Positions 1-8,776 of a DNA stretch of 64,000 bases are shown here, in pieces. Origin of the DNA: Rhodococcus sp. IEGM 1381 (lineage in GTDB: Bacteria; Actinomycetota; Actinomycetes; Mycobacteriales; Mycobacteriaceae); contig NZ_JASHKQ010000019.1 in NCBI RefSeq assembly GCF_030056795.1, forward strand, positions 1 to 64,000, read 5' to 3'. The position numbers were made by a program, and so were the translations under genes. Below the pieces are notes generated by a model. That model saw only the letters and a program-made list of their open reading frames with translations. It did no database searches and was not told where the DNA came from. Each line of letters opens with the position of its first letter. Within the stretch, counting starts at the first letter, position 1.

Positions 1-296
1 CCGTCCGTTCCTACAACTGCCTCAAGCGCGAAGGTGTTCACACCGTCGGTGAGCTGGTTGGTCGTACCGAGTCCGATCTGCTCGACATCCGTAACTTCGG
101 GCAGAAGTCCATCGACGAGGTGAAGGTCAAGCTGCATTCGCTCGGCCTCTCCCTCAAGGACAGCCCCGCGTCGTTCGATCCGACCACCGTGCCTGGCTAC
201 GACGCCACCACGGGTACATGGAGTGATACCGACGCCGGCTCCTTCAGCGACACCGAAGGTGCCGAGCAGGACTACGCCGAGACAGAACAGCTGTAA
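1..296 (+). CDS. rpoA: RNA polymerase alpha subunit, 3' end only
   Basis: This is the 3' end of the gene for the alpha subunit of RNA polymerase; reading frame codons begin at base 3 and the 5' part lies outside the window. The visible 97 codons cover the alpha C-terminal domain, which contacts UP elements and activators. The helix-hairpin-helix signature is recognisable (CLKREGVHTVGEL, then DLLDIRNFGQKS). It is followed by an acidic Ser/Thr-rich tail of about 40 residues ending AETEQL, usual in mycolate actinobacteria. The stop is TAA. The gap to rplQ is 34 bp, so the two are almost certainly co-transcribed in the classic alpha operon. Confidence 0.97.
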   Translation, partial: VRSYNCLKREGVHTVGELVGRTESDLLDIRNFGQKSIDEVKVKLHSLGLSLKDSPASFDPTTVPGYDATTGTWSDTDAGSFSDTEGAEQDYAETEQL

Positions 297-330
297 TCAG
301 CTCGCTGGAGCTCTTACTAGGAGATTCATC

Positions 331-936
331 ATGCCCAAGCCCACCAAGGGCCGCCGTCTCGGCGGGTCGGCGTCGCACCAGAAGGCCATCCTGGCCAACC
401 TGGCGACGTCACTCTTCGAGCACGGCCGCATCACGACCACCGAGTCGAAGGCCAAGCGCCTTCGTCCCCACGCCGAAAAGCTCGTCACCCATGCAAAAAA
501 GGGTGATCTGGCGCATCGTCGTGAGGTTCTCAAGACGATCAACAACAAAGATGTCGTGCACAAGCTGTTCGCCGAGATCGGGCCTTTCTTCGCCGATCGC
601 GACGGTGGCTACACGCGCATCATCAAGACCGTCCCCCGCAAGGGTGACAACTCGCCGATGGCCATCATCGAGCTCGTCAACGAGCAGACGGTGTCCAACG
701 AAGCCGATCGCGCACGCCGCGTGAAGGCATCGAAGGCTGCTCCCGCCGCAACCGAGGCTCCGGCCGAGGACGCGACCGAAGAGAACGTCGTCGAGGCTGT
801 CGAAGCCGACGCAACGGACTCCGAGGTAGCGAACGCCGACGCAGTCATCGATGGCATCGAAGACAACGACGCTCACGCGTCGGACGCCACCGAGGCCGAG
901 GCTGTATCGACTGAAACACCGGGAAAGAAGGACTAG
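331..936 (+). CDS. rplQ: 50S ribosomal protein L17
   Basis: L17 of the large ribosomal subunit, 201 residues. I start at the ATG giving MPKPTKGRRLGGS, because it follows an AGGAG ribosome-binding site and matches the family N-terminus; an in-frame upstream extension would run back into rpoA. The conserved L17 core occupies about residues 1-120. It is followed by a tail of about 80 residues rich in Ala, Glu, Asp and Thr, an actinobacterial extension absent from the E. coli protein. It lies directly after rpoA and is closed by a strong hairpin terminator before truA. Confidence 0.96.
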   Translation: MPKPTKGRRLGGSASHQKAILANLATSLFEHGRITTTESKAKRLRPHAEKLVTHAKKGDLAHRREVLKTINNKDVVHKLFAEIGPFFADRDGGYTRIIKTVPRKGDNSPMAIIELVNEQTVSNEADRARRVKASKAAPAATEAPAEDATEENVVEAVEADATDSEVANADAVIDGIEDNDAHASDATEAEAVSTETPGKKD

Positions 937-963
937 TCCTTTTGTCTTCCGCGCACGATCGAA

Positions 964-1003
964 GCGGGCCCGCCATTCCCTCAGGGGAAGGCGGGCCCGC
1001 TTT
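964..1003 (+). terminator. Intrinsic terminator after rplQ
   Basis: A perfect 11-bp inverted repeat (GCGGGCCCGCC and GGCGGGCCCGC) with further pairing in the loop (TTCCC with GGGAA) is followed by TTTG. It sits 27 bp after the rplQ stop and overlaps the likely first codon of truA. This suggests either that truA has its own promoter or that it is expressed by read-through. Confidence 0.8.
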
Positions 1004-1838
1004 GTCGGTAGCCACCAGATTTCGGCTCGACATCTCCTACGACGGCACGAACTTTTCTGGATGGGCGCGTCAACCGGGTATCCGTACGGTCTGCGGGGTG
1101 CTCGAACAGGCTTTCTCCACCGTGCTTCGTCAACCGATCGAGTTGACTGTCGCCGGCCGAACCGACGCGGGAGTACACGCGACCGGTCAGGTGGCTCACT
1201 TCGATGCCGTCGACGTTCCGGATGACCTCGACCGACTGGTCCGGCGGATGGCCCGGTTTCTGCCAACCGATGTTCGGGTGCGGGCAATCAGGACCGTCTC
1301 CCGCGATTTCGACGCCCGATTCTCGGCCTATCGCAGACATTACGAGTACCGATTCAGCACTGCACTGTACGGGGTCGACCCCCTCGATGTGGCCGGTGTC
1401 GTGTCCTGGCCACGGCCCATCGACCTGGACGCAGTACGCGAGGCGTCGCAGGCACTGATGGGACTGCACGATTTCGCAGCGTTCTGCAAGAGGCGGGACG
1501 GTGCCACCACGGTGCGAGAACTGCAGCGCTTCGATTGGGAACGCGACGGTGATCGACTCACCGCGTACGTCAGCGCCGACGCGTTCTGTTGGTCGATGGT
1601 GCGCAGCCTCGTCGGTGCTGTGCAGGCCGTGGGGGAAGGACGTCGCACTCCGGATTGGGCGCGGTCGCTGCTGACTCGACGCGAACGGTCCAGTGAGGTG
1701 ACAGTGGCTCCGGCACACGGACTCTCGTTGGTCCGCGTCGACTATCCGCCGTCCGACATGCTCGCCGCACGAAACGCGGCCACCCGAGAGGTGCGAACTG
1801 CGATCTCGGCCGACGGATGCTGTGGGGGAGAGGGCTGA
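1002..1838 (+). CDS. truA: tRNA pseudouridine synthase A
   Basis: TruA makes pseudouridine at positions 38-40 of the tRNA anticodon stem. The catalytic Asp sits in the motif AGRTDAGVHATGQ, and the N-terminal RLDISYDGTNFSGW and later SAYRRHYEYRF are typical. I choose the TTG that gives a protein starting (M)SVATRFRLDISYDG, 278 residues. A TTG 60 bp upstream is in frame, but the extra 20 residues would be encoded by the rplQ terminator hairpin and have no family counterpart. The gene order rpoA-rplQ-truA is conserved in actinobacteria. The exact start is the only real doubt. Confidence 0.92.
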   Translation: MSVATRFRLDISYDGTNFSGWARQPGIRTVCGVLEQAFSTVLRQPIELTVAGRTDAGVHATGQVAHFDAVDVPDDLDRLVRRMARFLPTDVRVRAIRTVSRDFDARFSAYRRHYEYRFSTALYGVDPLDVAGVVSWPRPIDLDAVREASQALMGLHDFAAFCKRRDGATTVRELQRFDWERDGDRLTAYVSADAFCWSMVRSLVGAVQAVGEGRRTPDWARSLLTRRERSSEVTVAPAHGLSLVRVDYPPSDMLAARNAATREVRTAISADGCCGGEG

Positions 1839-1855
1839 CGGACCGCCGCCGGGGC

Positions 1856-1861
1856 TACTGT
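1856..1861 (+). promoter_or_regulatory. Putative -10 box for a leaderless flavin reductase mRNA
   Basis: TACTGT fits TANNNT and lies 7 nt before the ATG of the flavin reductase. There is no purine-rich Shine-Dalgarno sequence at usable spacing. This spacing would put the transcription start on or next to the start codon. Confidence 0.45.
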
Positions 1862-1868
1862 CGGAACG

Positions 1869-2426
1869 ATGCAGCCGATACAACTAGCTATCGTCGTCGG
1901 TAGTGTCCGCGCCGGGCGCATAGGACCCACGGTCGCGGCCTGGGTCCGCAGCGTCGCCGCCGAGCGCACGACCATCGAGGTGGTCGACGTGGACCTGGCC
2001 GAATTCGAGCTGCCCGGCAACTTGGTCCCGAACGACGACACCGAGCGCTTCACCGCAATGATCGGCACATGCGACGCGTTCGTGTTCGTCACGCCCGAGT
2101 ACAACCACGGCATTCCCGGATCGTTGAAGACGGCGCTCGATACCGTGAAGTACGAGTGGCGCGCCAAGCCGGTGGGATTCGTGTCCTACGGAGGCCTCGG
2201 CGGCGGCATCAGAGCTACCGAACAACTACGACAGATCACTGCGGAACTGCACATGGTGTCCGTTCGAGACGCCGTATCGGTGCACCGTGTACGTAAGCGG
2301 TTCGACGACGAGGGTGGTATCGACGATCCGGCTGCTGTCGATGCCCTGGGTCGACTGCTCGATCAAGTCGAGTGGTGGGCCGGTGCGGTGGCCGGCGCGC
2401 GGGAGCGAATCGACTATCCCGGCTGA
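1869..2426 (+). CDS. NADPH-dependent FMN reductase family protein
   Basis: A 185-residue flavodoxin-fold oxidoreductase of the NADPH-dependent FMN reductase (azoreductase/chromate reductase-like) family. The FMN phosphate loop is visible as VVGSVRAGRIGPT near the N-terminus, and the second signature is TPEYNHGIPGSLKTALD. Family members reduce free flavins or quinones in the cytosol; the specific substrate cannot be told. It stands alone between truA and the convergent eccE, whose stop is only 7 bp away. Translation probably starts at the first base of the mRNA (see the upstream TANNNT box). Confidence 0.85.
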   Translation: MQPIQLAIVVGSVRAGRIGPTVAAWVRSVAAERTTIEVVDVDLAEFELPGNLVPNDDTERFTAMIGTCDAFVFVTPEYNHGIPGSLKTALDTVKYEWRAKPVGFVSYGGLGGGIRATEQLRQITAELHMVSVRDAVSVHRVRKRFDDEGGIDDPAAVDALGRLLDQVEWWAGAVAGARERIDYPG

Positions 2427-2433
2427 GAATCCG

Positions 2434-4128
2434 TCAGGCACGCACGGCTGAGCGCAGACTTCGTGGTCGACCTATGAACGCCGTTTCTTGAGGGATCGTC
2501 ACCAGTGTCAGTTCGATATCGAGAGGGCCCGAGAGCACCCTGATCCGGTCGCCCGAGGCGTGCGGTTGAACGATCGATACGTCCCACTCCGCCCGTGGCA
2601 GTCCGCGCGCCTGTTCTGTGCCGTCGTTGCGCGGTACATGCTCGGTCAACGACATCACGGTCACACCCGAAAGTCGTTGCTGATCAGTCGGTTCGGATCC
2701 GTCAGCGAAGTCGTTCAGGATCACGTCGAACGACGTCCGAGATCGGATCGTGTGGCCGTCGACAGACAGGCGGTCTGGGGCACCTATCGCGTCGAGGAGC
2801 GATCGCCATGCGTGCGGGCGGTCGCTCCGAACGAGAACTCTGGCTCCCGTAGCGATGGCGCGGAACAACAGTTGCTGAGCGAGGTAGAGTTCCCCGGCGA
2901 TCCGCACTCGGGCCAGACCTGGCCCGAACAATCGCACCGCGACACCGTGTCCGGCTGCGTCGGAACCCAGGAGCTGGCCGCAACCGCTCACCGGAAGGTT
3001 CAGGTCGTTCAGCCTCGATACCTCGAGAGTTCTACTGGGAGACAAGGACATCAGCCCGGGTACGGCCAGCGGTAGTTGCGCGAAGATACCGTCTCGATGA
3101 CTTCCACTCATCGAGGTCAATCCGCGGACAGGAGGTTTCGCGACCCGGGCGCGGGCGGCGAATCTGCACGAACCACGGATACGAAGCTTTCCGGTGTCGC
3201 GGGTGGGTTGCAGATGGAAAGTCATCGTCGTCCCCAGGGACGGAGTCGACCACAGAGTGGCAATGTCGTCGGCAGTGATTGCACTGCAGTCTATTCCGAA
3301 ACCGACGCTGGACACACCCGGCATGGGTGCCGTCGACCACGTCTGTGTCAGATCGTCGGTCCTCACTCCCCGACAGAGGTGCAACACCGCCGATCGCAGT
3401 TCTACACTCGTGAGCAGTCGCGAGGACAGGCCATCGGCCTGGAGAGCACGCAAGACGCGCGTGGTCGCCACGACGGCGGTGCGGGCTGCCCCTGCCCGGC
3501 TTCCGCCTCTGACCTCGATAGCCCGAGCATTGGCCCGCACGTCGAGAGTGACTGCCACCCATACCGTCCGCATCGCCACGGCCGGTAGCGGACCGATGAG
3601 TCCCTCGTACACCTCGGTGGCCGCAGAACCGAGTGAGCTGCGAAATCCGAGTGCGGCGATGTCGATCGACGAGACGGCGATGTCGTGTTGCCGAAGACAC
3701 GACGCCAGCGTCTCGATGGGGACGATGTACCGCGTGTCCGCGCTCGCCCGTCCGAGAACCGTCGTCGTGTGCGCGGGCGGGAGGATCTCGATGATGCAGC
3801 TGACCGTGTTTCGCTGCCAGTGGACACCGATGGCCCGGCCCGTCGTGTCGTCGTGATCGGTGGTCACACCTATCTCGGGAAAGCGGTTCGTGAGGAACCG
3901 CCAGAGGACCCGGAACCAGTCGACGATCGGTCTGCGACGAATGGTCACGAACGGAACGAGTGCCACCGCCGCAGCGGCGACCAGTGCCCACAATGGCCGC
4001 ACCTGCCCCGCGAGCAGCGCAAGACTCGTTGCCGCAGCAGCGATCTCGGCCGTGATCACGCGTCGGAGCGTAGGCGCGGCGAAAGGCACCGCGGTTCGCC
4101 TGAGCCGGATAGAACCCGTACGTGCCAT
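2434..4128 (-). CDS. eccE: Type VII secretion membrane protein EccE
   Basis: EccE is a peripheral/inner-membrane component of the ESX core complex, encircling the EccBCD channel. The 564-residue protein begins MARTGSIRLRR, placed 7 nt after a GGGAGGG ribosome-binding site; a longer in-frame reading lacks such a site and would run into eccB regulatory DNA. Two adjacent hydrophobic segments (about residues 20-65) are followed by a basic stretch and a long soluble domain, the usual EccE layout. It is divergent from eccB. The ESX-4 locus of M. tuberculosis has no eccE, whereas several other mycolate actinobacteria keep one, so this is the fuller version of the system. The sequence is poorly conserved; the call rests on topology plus context. 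Confidence 0.82.
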   Translation of the reverse strand: MARTGSIRLRRTAVPFAAPTLRRVITAEIAAAATSLALLAGQVRPLWALVAAAAVALVPFVTIRRRPIVDWFRVLWRFLTNRFPEIGVTTDHDDTTGRAIGVHWQRNTVSCIIEILPPAHTTTVLGRASADTRYIVPIETLASCLRQHDIAVSSIDIAALGFRSSLGSAATEVYEGLIGPLPAVAMRTVWVAVTLDVRANARAIEVRGGSRAGAARTAVVATTRVLRALQADGLSSRLLTSVELRSAVLHLCRGVRTDDLTQTWSTAPMPGVSSVGFGIDCSAITADDIATLWSTPSLGTTMTFHLQPTRDTGKLRIRGSCRFAARARVAKPPVRGLTSMSGSHRDGIFAQLPLAVPGLMSLSPSRTLEVSRLNDLNLPVSGCGQLLGSDAAGHGVAVRLFGPGLARVRIAGELYLAQQLLFRAIATGARVLVRSDRPHAWRSLLDAIGAPDRLSVDGHTIRSRTSFDVILNDFADGSEPTDQQRLSGVTVMSLTEHVPRNDGTEQARGLPRAEWDVSIVQPHASGDRIRVLSGPLDIELTLVTIPQETAFIGRPRSLRSAVRA

Positions 4129-4217
4129 CTCGAACCCTCCCCCCGAAGGTTGCATCAGCCATCGATCGCCGCCAATGCGGTCGCCGAGGTGTGCGGACGA
4201 ACTGTACTGTGTCGCGT

Positions 4218-4238
4218 GACCCGATTGGGGATCGGGTC
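4218..4238. promoter_or_regulatory. Inverted repeat in the eccE-eccB divergent intergenic region
   Basis: A perfect 8-bp inverted repeat GACCCGAT-N5-ATCGGGTC lies 23 bp before the eccB start in the only spacer between the divergent eccE and eccB genes. It may be an operator or a stem-loop in the eccB leader. Confidence 0.45.
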
Positions 4239-4261
4239 CGATCGAATCCTGGGGAGGAACT

Positions 4262-5716
4262 GTGGCGTCGACGCCCACAACGAAGTGGCAGGTTGGCGGC
4301 TACCGCTTTCTCGTTCGCCGAATGGAACACGCGCTCATCAGGCGTGATGCCCGAATGCTGCACGATCCGATGAAGTCGCAGTCCCGTGCTCTGCTGGTGG
4401 GCGTGGTGATCGCCTGTGTCGGTTTGGCGGGATGCGCTGCGCTGGCGTTGTTTCGGCCGCAGGACAAGATCGGCGATGCGTCGATCGTGGTAGGCAAGGA
4501 TTCGGCCGCCATGTTCGTGAAAGTAAACGATGTGTTCCACCCGGTACTCAATCTCGCGTCGGCCAGACTGGTGGTCGGCAAGCCCGACGACCCGTTGACG
4601 GTCAAGGAATCCGAACTCGCGTCCAGGCCTCGCGGAGCGCTGGTGGGGATTCCTGGCGCTCCGTCGGCGCTGCCGCACGACGCCGATGGTCGAGCCGAAG
4701 CATGGACTGTGTGCGATACCGTGGATCCGATCGCAGGGGTCACCTCGACCACCGTCGTCGCGGGTGATCTCCGGTACGGCGACAGCGCAGCGCCACTTGC
4801 CGATACCGAAGCATTTCTGTGGACCTCGAACGGAACGGCGTACCTCGTGCACGACGGCACCAAGTCGCCGGTCGATCTGGCCGACCGGGCAGTGATCCGT
4901 GCACTGGGGCTCGAGGATGCCATGCCGTCACCGGTGAGTGCCGGTCTACTCAATTCGGTGCCGGAGTCGCCGGCTGTCGCGGCACCGTTCATTCCACGGG
5001 CCGGAGAGGTTCCGCAGTTTCCTTTCGACGGTCGACCGATCGGTTCGGTCGTCAAGGTTGTCGGTCGCGACGTCCAGTACTACGTCGTACTCGAGGACGG
5101 TATTCAAGCGATCAGCGAAACGGCTGCCTTGCTCATCAAGTTCACCGACTCGCAGGGTAGTCCCGACATCGCAGCAGTGAACCCCGACGTTCTCCGAGAT
5201 GCGCCGAAAACGTCGCTCGGGCTTTCGGTCTCGACGTTTCCGGCGACGACCCCCGTGATCGTCGACACCGGTGAGCGACCTGTCAATTGTCTGACGTGGG
5301 AGCCGCTCGAGGTGGCCGACGGTGGGCCGACTGCTCGGCTCGTGGAGTCCGCCGGTCGCGGGTTGCCGCTCGAGTCCGGCGCGCAACCGGTCACGCTGGC
5401 TCAGGCCGATGGTGGAGGTGACGCGGTGGATCAGGTCTATCTGGCACCCGGCAGTGGCGGGTTCGTCCGCGGCACGGGAATCTCGACGTCCAGTACCCGT
5501 CAGGACAGCGTCTTCTTCGTGGCCGACACTGGGGTTCGCTACGGGGTCGAGGGCAGCGAAGCCGCGTCGGCGCTGGGGTTCGGGCCACCCGCACCTGCGC
5601 CCTGGCCGATCCTGCAGTTGCTCGGCAGCGGTCCCACTCTGGGGCGCGGTCAGGCCCTGACGATGCACGACGGGGTTGCTCCCGACCCACAGGCCGCCGC
5701 GCTACCGACGAAGTAG
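4262..5716 (+). CDS. eccB: Type VII secretion protein EccB
   Basis: EccB is a core ESX channel subunit: a short cytosolic N-terminus, one membrane helix and a large periplasmic domain. The 484-residue protein shows the family opening (TTKWQVGGYRFLVRRMEHAL), a membrane segment around residues 43-62 (LLVGVVIACVGLAGCAAL), and repeat-rich periplasmic sequence with TVCDTV and, near the C-terminus, VKYGVE-like VRYGVEGSEAASALGF. The GTG start follows a strong GGGGAGGA ribosome-binding site. It is divergent from eccE and convergent with mycP, with 9 bp between stops. Two Cys residues (in WTVCDTV and PVNCLTW) probably form the known periplasmic disulfide. Confidence 0.93.
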   Translation: MASTPTTKWQVGGYRFLVRRMEHALIRRDARMLHDPMKSQSRALLVGVVIACVGLAGCAALALFRPQDKIGDASIVVGKDSAAMFVKVNDVFHPVLNLASARLVVGKPDDPLTVKESELASRPRGALVGIPGAPSALPHDADGRAEAWTVCDTVDPIAGVTSTTVVAGDLRYGDSAAPLADTEAFLWTSNGTAYLVHDGTKSPVDLADRAVIRALGLEDAMPSPVSAGLLNSVPESPAVAAPFIPRAGEVPQFPFDGRPIGSVVKVVGRDVQYYVVLEDGIQAISETAALLIKFTDSQGSPDIAAVNPDVLRDAPKTSLGLSVSTFPATTPVIVDTGERPVNCLTWEPLEVADGGPTARLVESAGRGLPLESGAQPVTLAQADGGGDAVDQVYLAPGSGGFVRGTGISTSSTRQDSVFFVADTGVRYGVEGSEAASALGFGPPAPAPWPILQLLGSGPTLGRGQALTMHDGVAPDPQAAALPTK

Positions 5717-5725
5717 CGCAACTCG

Positions 5726-7114
5726 TTACGGCCGGCCCCGTCGACGTAGAGGTATCGACAGCGCGAGACCGAGCGCCAGAATCACCGCGACCAGTACCGA
5801 ACCTGTCACCGCTGCATTTCGCGGGCGATGATCCGGTGCGGGCGGTGGAAGCGGAGCGCGCATCGCGACGCTGTCCGCAGGCGCAGCACGAGGTGCGGGC
5901 ACCACGAGATCGGTCACTGCGGCGAGTGGATCGACGACGCCGTGACCGACAAGCGGGTTCCATCCCTCGGCCGGTGCGTGCGCCGTTCTCTGGATTCGGT
6001 CCACCACTTCCAGCGCCGTCAACTCGGGCCGGTGGGCGCGCACCAGCGCTGCGACAGCAGCCACCAGCGGTGCAGCGAAACTTGTTCCGGTCATGGGATT
6101 CACACCGTCGTTGCCCCGTGTGCCGTTCGCCAGTCCGCTGCCCGAAGGCGACAGCGAGGTCATGTTCGAGCCAGGCGCGGCGACGTCCACCCACGGACCC
6201 GCCAGGCTGAAAGAGGACGGCGTGCCATCCGATTCGACCGAACCGACGGTCAGCACGTCGTCGAACCAGGCCGGGGTTGCGATGGTCGCGAAGCCGTTCC
6301 ATGGATCCGCATCGGGCCGAAGCGGGTCGGTGCGTGGATTCTGCGCCTGGCAGGCCGAACCGCCCAGATTTCCCGCTGCGGCAACGACGACGACATTTCT
6401 CTCACGGACGGCGTACTGCACCGCGGCCCCGAGGGGACCGTCCGGCACACCACCTCCCGCGGGTACACAGGCCACCTCCGAGATGTTGATGACCGACGCC
6501 CCGGAGTCGACCGCCGTCCTGATGGCCATGGCCATCGTGCGCACGTTCCCGTACCCTGCGGCATTCTCCGGCTCGGCTGCCTTCTCCTCGTCGGGTCGGT
6601 TGTCGACAATCTGAAAAACATTGCTGGACTGCCGAATCGAGAGTATGCGTGCATCCGGGGCTCCGCCGGCGAATCCACTGCCCGGCGCGGTCTGCGCGGC
6701 GATCAGACCGGCGACCATGGTGCCGTGCGCATCGCAATCGAACAACCCGTCACCTGCACTGACGTAATCGCCGCCCGGAATCAGACCCGGCAAGCGCGAA
6801 TGAGCAGTGACACCGGTGTCGATCACGGCGACCAGCTGGCCGGCTCCGCGAGTGATGGGCCAGACCGACGCGAAGTCCAGCGCCTTCAGAGCGGTCGGAA
6901 CTTCCTGCGGGTCGGTCGTTCCGGACGGAAGGGCGCAGGCATTCTTCTGCTCCGTGGGCTCGAGAGGGGCGGGAGCGCTCAGCGGGGGTAACTGAGCGGG
7001 ATCGATCAGGGGACGTTCGGCACGCGCGGGAGACACCCCGAGAGCTGCGTTCGACAACACAGCGACGGCGGTGAGCACCGCAACGACGATTGTGTGCCGC
7101 CTACGCGGCGTCAC
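5726..7114 (-). CDS. mycP: Mycosin, type VII secretion serine protease
   Basis: MycP is the membrane-anchored subtilisin-like protease required for ESX complex stability. The Asp-His-Ser triad is present: VAVIDTGVT, DAHGTMVAGL and GTSFAAPLVAA. An N-terminal signal segment (IVVAVLTAVAVLSNAALG, cleavage probably near SPARA) and a C-terminal membrane helix (GSVLVAVILALGLALSIP) followed by RRRGRP complete the classic layout. I start at a GTG that overlaps the eccD stop as GTGA, giving 462 residues. The frame stays open far upstream, but that part is merely antisense-free shadow of eccD. It is translationally coupled to eccD. Confidence 0.94.
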   Translation of the reverse strand: MTPRRRHTIVVAVLTAVAVLSNAALGVSPARAERPLIDPAQLPPLSAPAPLEPTEQKNACALPSGTTDPQEVPTALKALDFASVWPITRGAGQLVAVIDTGVTAHSRLPGLIPGGDYVSAGDGLFDCDAHGTMVAGLIAAQTAPGSGFAGGAPDARILSIRQSSNVFQIVDNRPDEEKAAEPENAAGYGNVRTMAMAIRTAVDSGASVINISEVACVPAGGGVPDGPLGAAVQYAVRERNVVVVAAAGNLGGSACQAQNPRTDPLRPDADPWNGFATIATPAWFDDVLTVGSVESDGTPSSFSLAGPWVDVAAPGSNMTSLSPSGSGLANGTRGNDGVNPMTGTSFAAPLVAAVAALVRAHRPELTALEVVDRIQRTAHAPAEGWNPLVGHGVVDPLAAVTDLVVPAPRAAPADSVAMRAPLPPPAPDHRPRNAAVTGSVLVAVILALGLALSIPLRRRGRP

Positions 7115-8745
7115 AGCCCGCGGACGATGCTGTACAACCCGCACACCCATACGGCGACAGGTATGACCAGCGCAATGACGGCATACTCGAGAAGCTCGGC
7201 CGATCGTCGCATCACCGGCGAGTACGTGCGTGTCGGCACGAACGCGCCGAAGATCGATGCCGTCACGGCTCCTGCCACTGCCACGCCGAACAAAGCGAGA
7301 GCATATTCGGGCAACGCGATCACGGCACCGACGAGGAGCGAGAGCACAATCGACGTCCCGCCTGCGACGAGCGGAACAGCATGCACCACAACAGCATAGG
7401 TACGACCGCGCAGTAGCAGAACGAGAGCGCACAGCGCCGCGAGCGCGACCGCAGGCCACTCGACGCCGCCCCCGGTATTGTCGGCTGCCGCACCGAGAAC
7501 GCCTGCCACCACCGCGATCGTGAACGCCAGCAGCAGACCGGTCAGGTAACTTCGAGCCCGTGCTGCGGCACCCTGCAGATCGGCGAAAGAGATCGCATCG
7601 AGTTCGGCTTCCTCGACTGTGTCCAGCGGTGCGCCCGCAGTGGGCACCGGTGGAAGCGGCAACTTGGCCTGCATCATCGATACTCGCGCAGAGACGGCAA
7701 TTCCTGCCAGACCGATCAGGGATGCCGCTACCCCGATCGCTGCTTCGGACATCGTGGTGAACAGGGTGCACACGGCCGCGACGAACGTCAGCGACGCCAG
7801 CACGATCGCAGCGGTGAACACCGCAAAGCCGGTTCCGCCGATCCGCAGGGACAGCAGGGCTGTCGCGCCGGCCATGGCCGAGCCCAGCATCAGCTGCGCC
7901 GCACCGAATTGTCCTGGCACCAGCAGAGTTCCGCCGGTGAACATCAGCGCAACGGCACACCCACCGAAGAGCACCGCGACCGCGTCCTGCCGGTACACCC
8001 GCCCCAGAATCATCCCCGCGATCGCGAAGAGAATCGACGCGGTGACCGCGGCGAGCCCTTCCACGAGATCGCCGACGTTCTCGGCTCCGGCGCGAATCGG
8101 CCCACGCAACACCACAGCGCACGCCAGCAACACCATGGCCCCGGTGACGACCGAGCCCGCGGTTCGCGCAGCGCCCGCCGTCCAGTGCGGAACGTCGTCG
8201 TTGCCCGCTCTCGCAACGGAATACATGAGGTCGTCGAACAGCGGAACCGGTGCGGGCCGCTCGGCGACGCCCAAGACGAGCAACTCTCCATCGCGGACCG
8301 ACAGCTCGGCCAAGGTCGCCGTCGGTGACAGCGGAGGCCACCCGATCCGAGCAAGCGTCCACGCCACGGGCACGCCCTCGGACTCCGGATCCACTACGTA
8401 TCCCGCCACCCTGCGTCGTTCCGCAGAATCCGCTCCTGCTCTCGACGGTCGTTCCGCAGGCTCCATTCCTGCTCTCGACGGTCGTTCCGCAGGCTCCACT
8501 CCGGCTCTCGACGGTCGTTCCGCAGGCTCCACTCCGGCAATCATGTCGATGATCCCCGGAACTAGCAGCGAGACCGGAACGTCCACCGGCAGGGCCATGT
8601 CCACCTGGGTGGACCTGGCCAACACCGTCACCCGGCAGACGTCCTGCGCGAATACGGAATGCGTTCCCGGTGCTCGCCGATTCGCTTCTGTTGCGGTGGT
8701 CGACGGCACTGGGCCGACCGATGGACGGCTGTCGGCGCGTGTCAT
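7111..8745 (-). CDS. eccD: Type VII secretion channel protein EccD
   Basis: EccD forms the membrane vestibule of the ESX channel. The 544-residue protein has an N-terminal ubiquitin-like (YukD-type) domain (about residues 35-150, with RVTVLARSTQVDMALP and later VRDGELLVL) and then about eleven hydrophobic helices to the C-terminus. The start ATG follows a GGGGGGAT site; an in-frame upstream ATG lacks one. An unusual block of four 11-residue repeats (GVEPAERPSRA and variants, residues 71-114) interrupts the ubiquitin-like domain. eccD and mycP overlap by 4 bp and form one operon. Confidence 0.93.
   Translation of the reverse strand: MTRADSRPSVGPVPSTTATEANRRAPGTHSVFAQDVCRVTVLARSTQVDMALPVDVPVSLLVPGIIDMIAGVEPAERPSRAGVEPAERPSRAGMEPAERPSRAGADSAERRRVAGYVVDPESEGVPVAWTLARIGWPPLSPTATLAELSVRDGELLVLGVAERPAPVPLFDDLMYSVARAGNDDVPHWTAGAARTAGSVVTGAMVLLACAVVLRGPIRAGAENVGDLVEGLAAVTASILFAIAGMILGRVYRQDAVAVLFGGCAVALMFTGGTLLVPGQFGAAQLMLGSAMAGATALLSLRIGGTGFAVFTAAIVLASLTFVAAVCTLFTTMSEAAIGVAASLIGLAGIAVSARVSMMQAKLPLPPVPTAGAPLDTVEEAELDAISFADLQGAAARARSYLTGLLLAFTIAVVAGVLGAAADNTGGGVEWPAVALAALCALVLLLRGRTYAVVVHAVPLVAGGTSIVLSLLVGAVIALPEYALALFGVAVAGAVTASIFGAFVPTRTYSPVMRRSAELLEYAVIALVIPVAVWVCGLYSIVRGL
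8404..8535 (-). repeat. Four 33-bp tandem repeats inside eccD
   Basis: Four in-frame 33-bp units encode GVEPAERPSRA, GVEPAERPSRA, GMEPAERPSRA and the degenerate GADSAERRRVA. The first three are nearly identical in DNA, which points to recent slippage expansion. They fall in the ubiquitin-like domain between its first half and the conserved WTLARIG region. Confidence 0.9.
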
Positions 8746-8776
8746 GAAGATCCCCCCGGATGCGTACTGTTCGCGT

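Noticed and set aside
942..1001. Upstream TTG start for truA
   Set aside because: The added residues are encoded by the rplQ terminator hairpin and have no counterpart in TruA proteins.
409..1287. Long minus-strand frame across rplQ and truA
   Set aside because: Antisense to two clear genes, with biased Arg/Val composition and no start signals.
3032..4852. 606-codon minus-strand frame across eccE and eccB
   Set aside because: It is a shadow frame of eccE on the same strand, Arg/His-rich, without motifs or ribosome-binding site.
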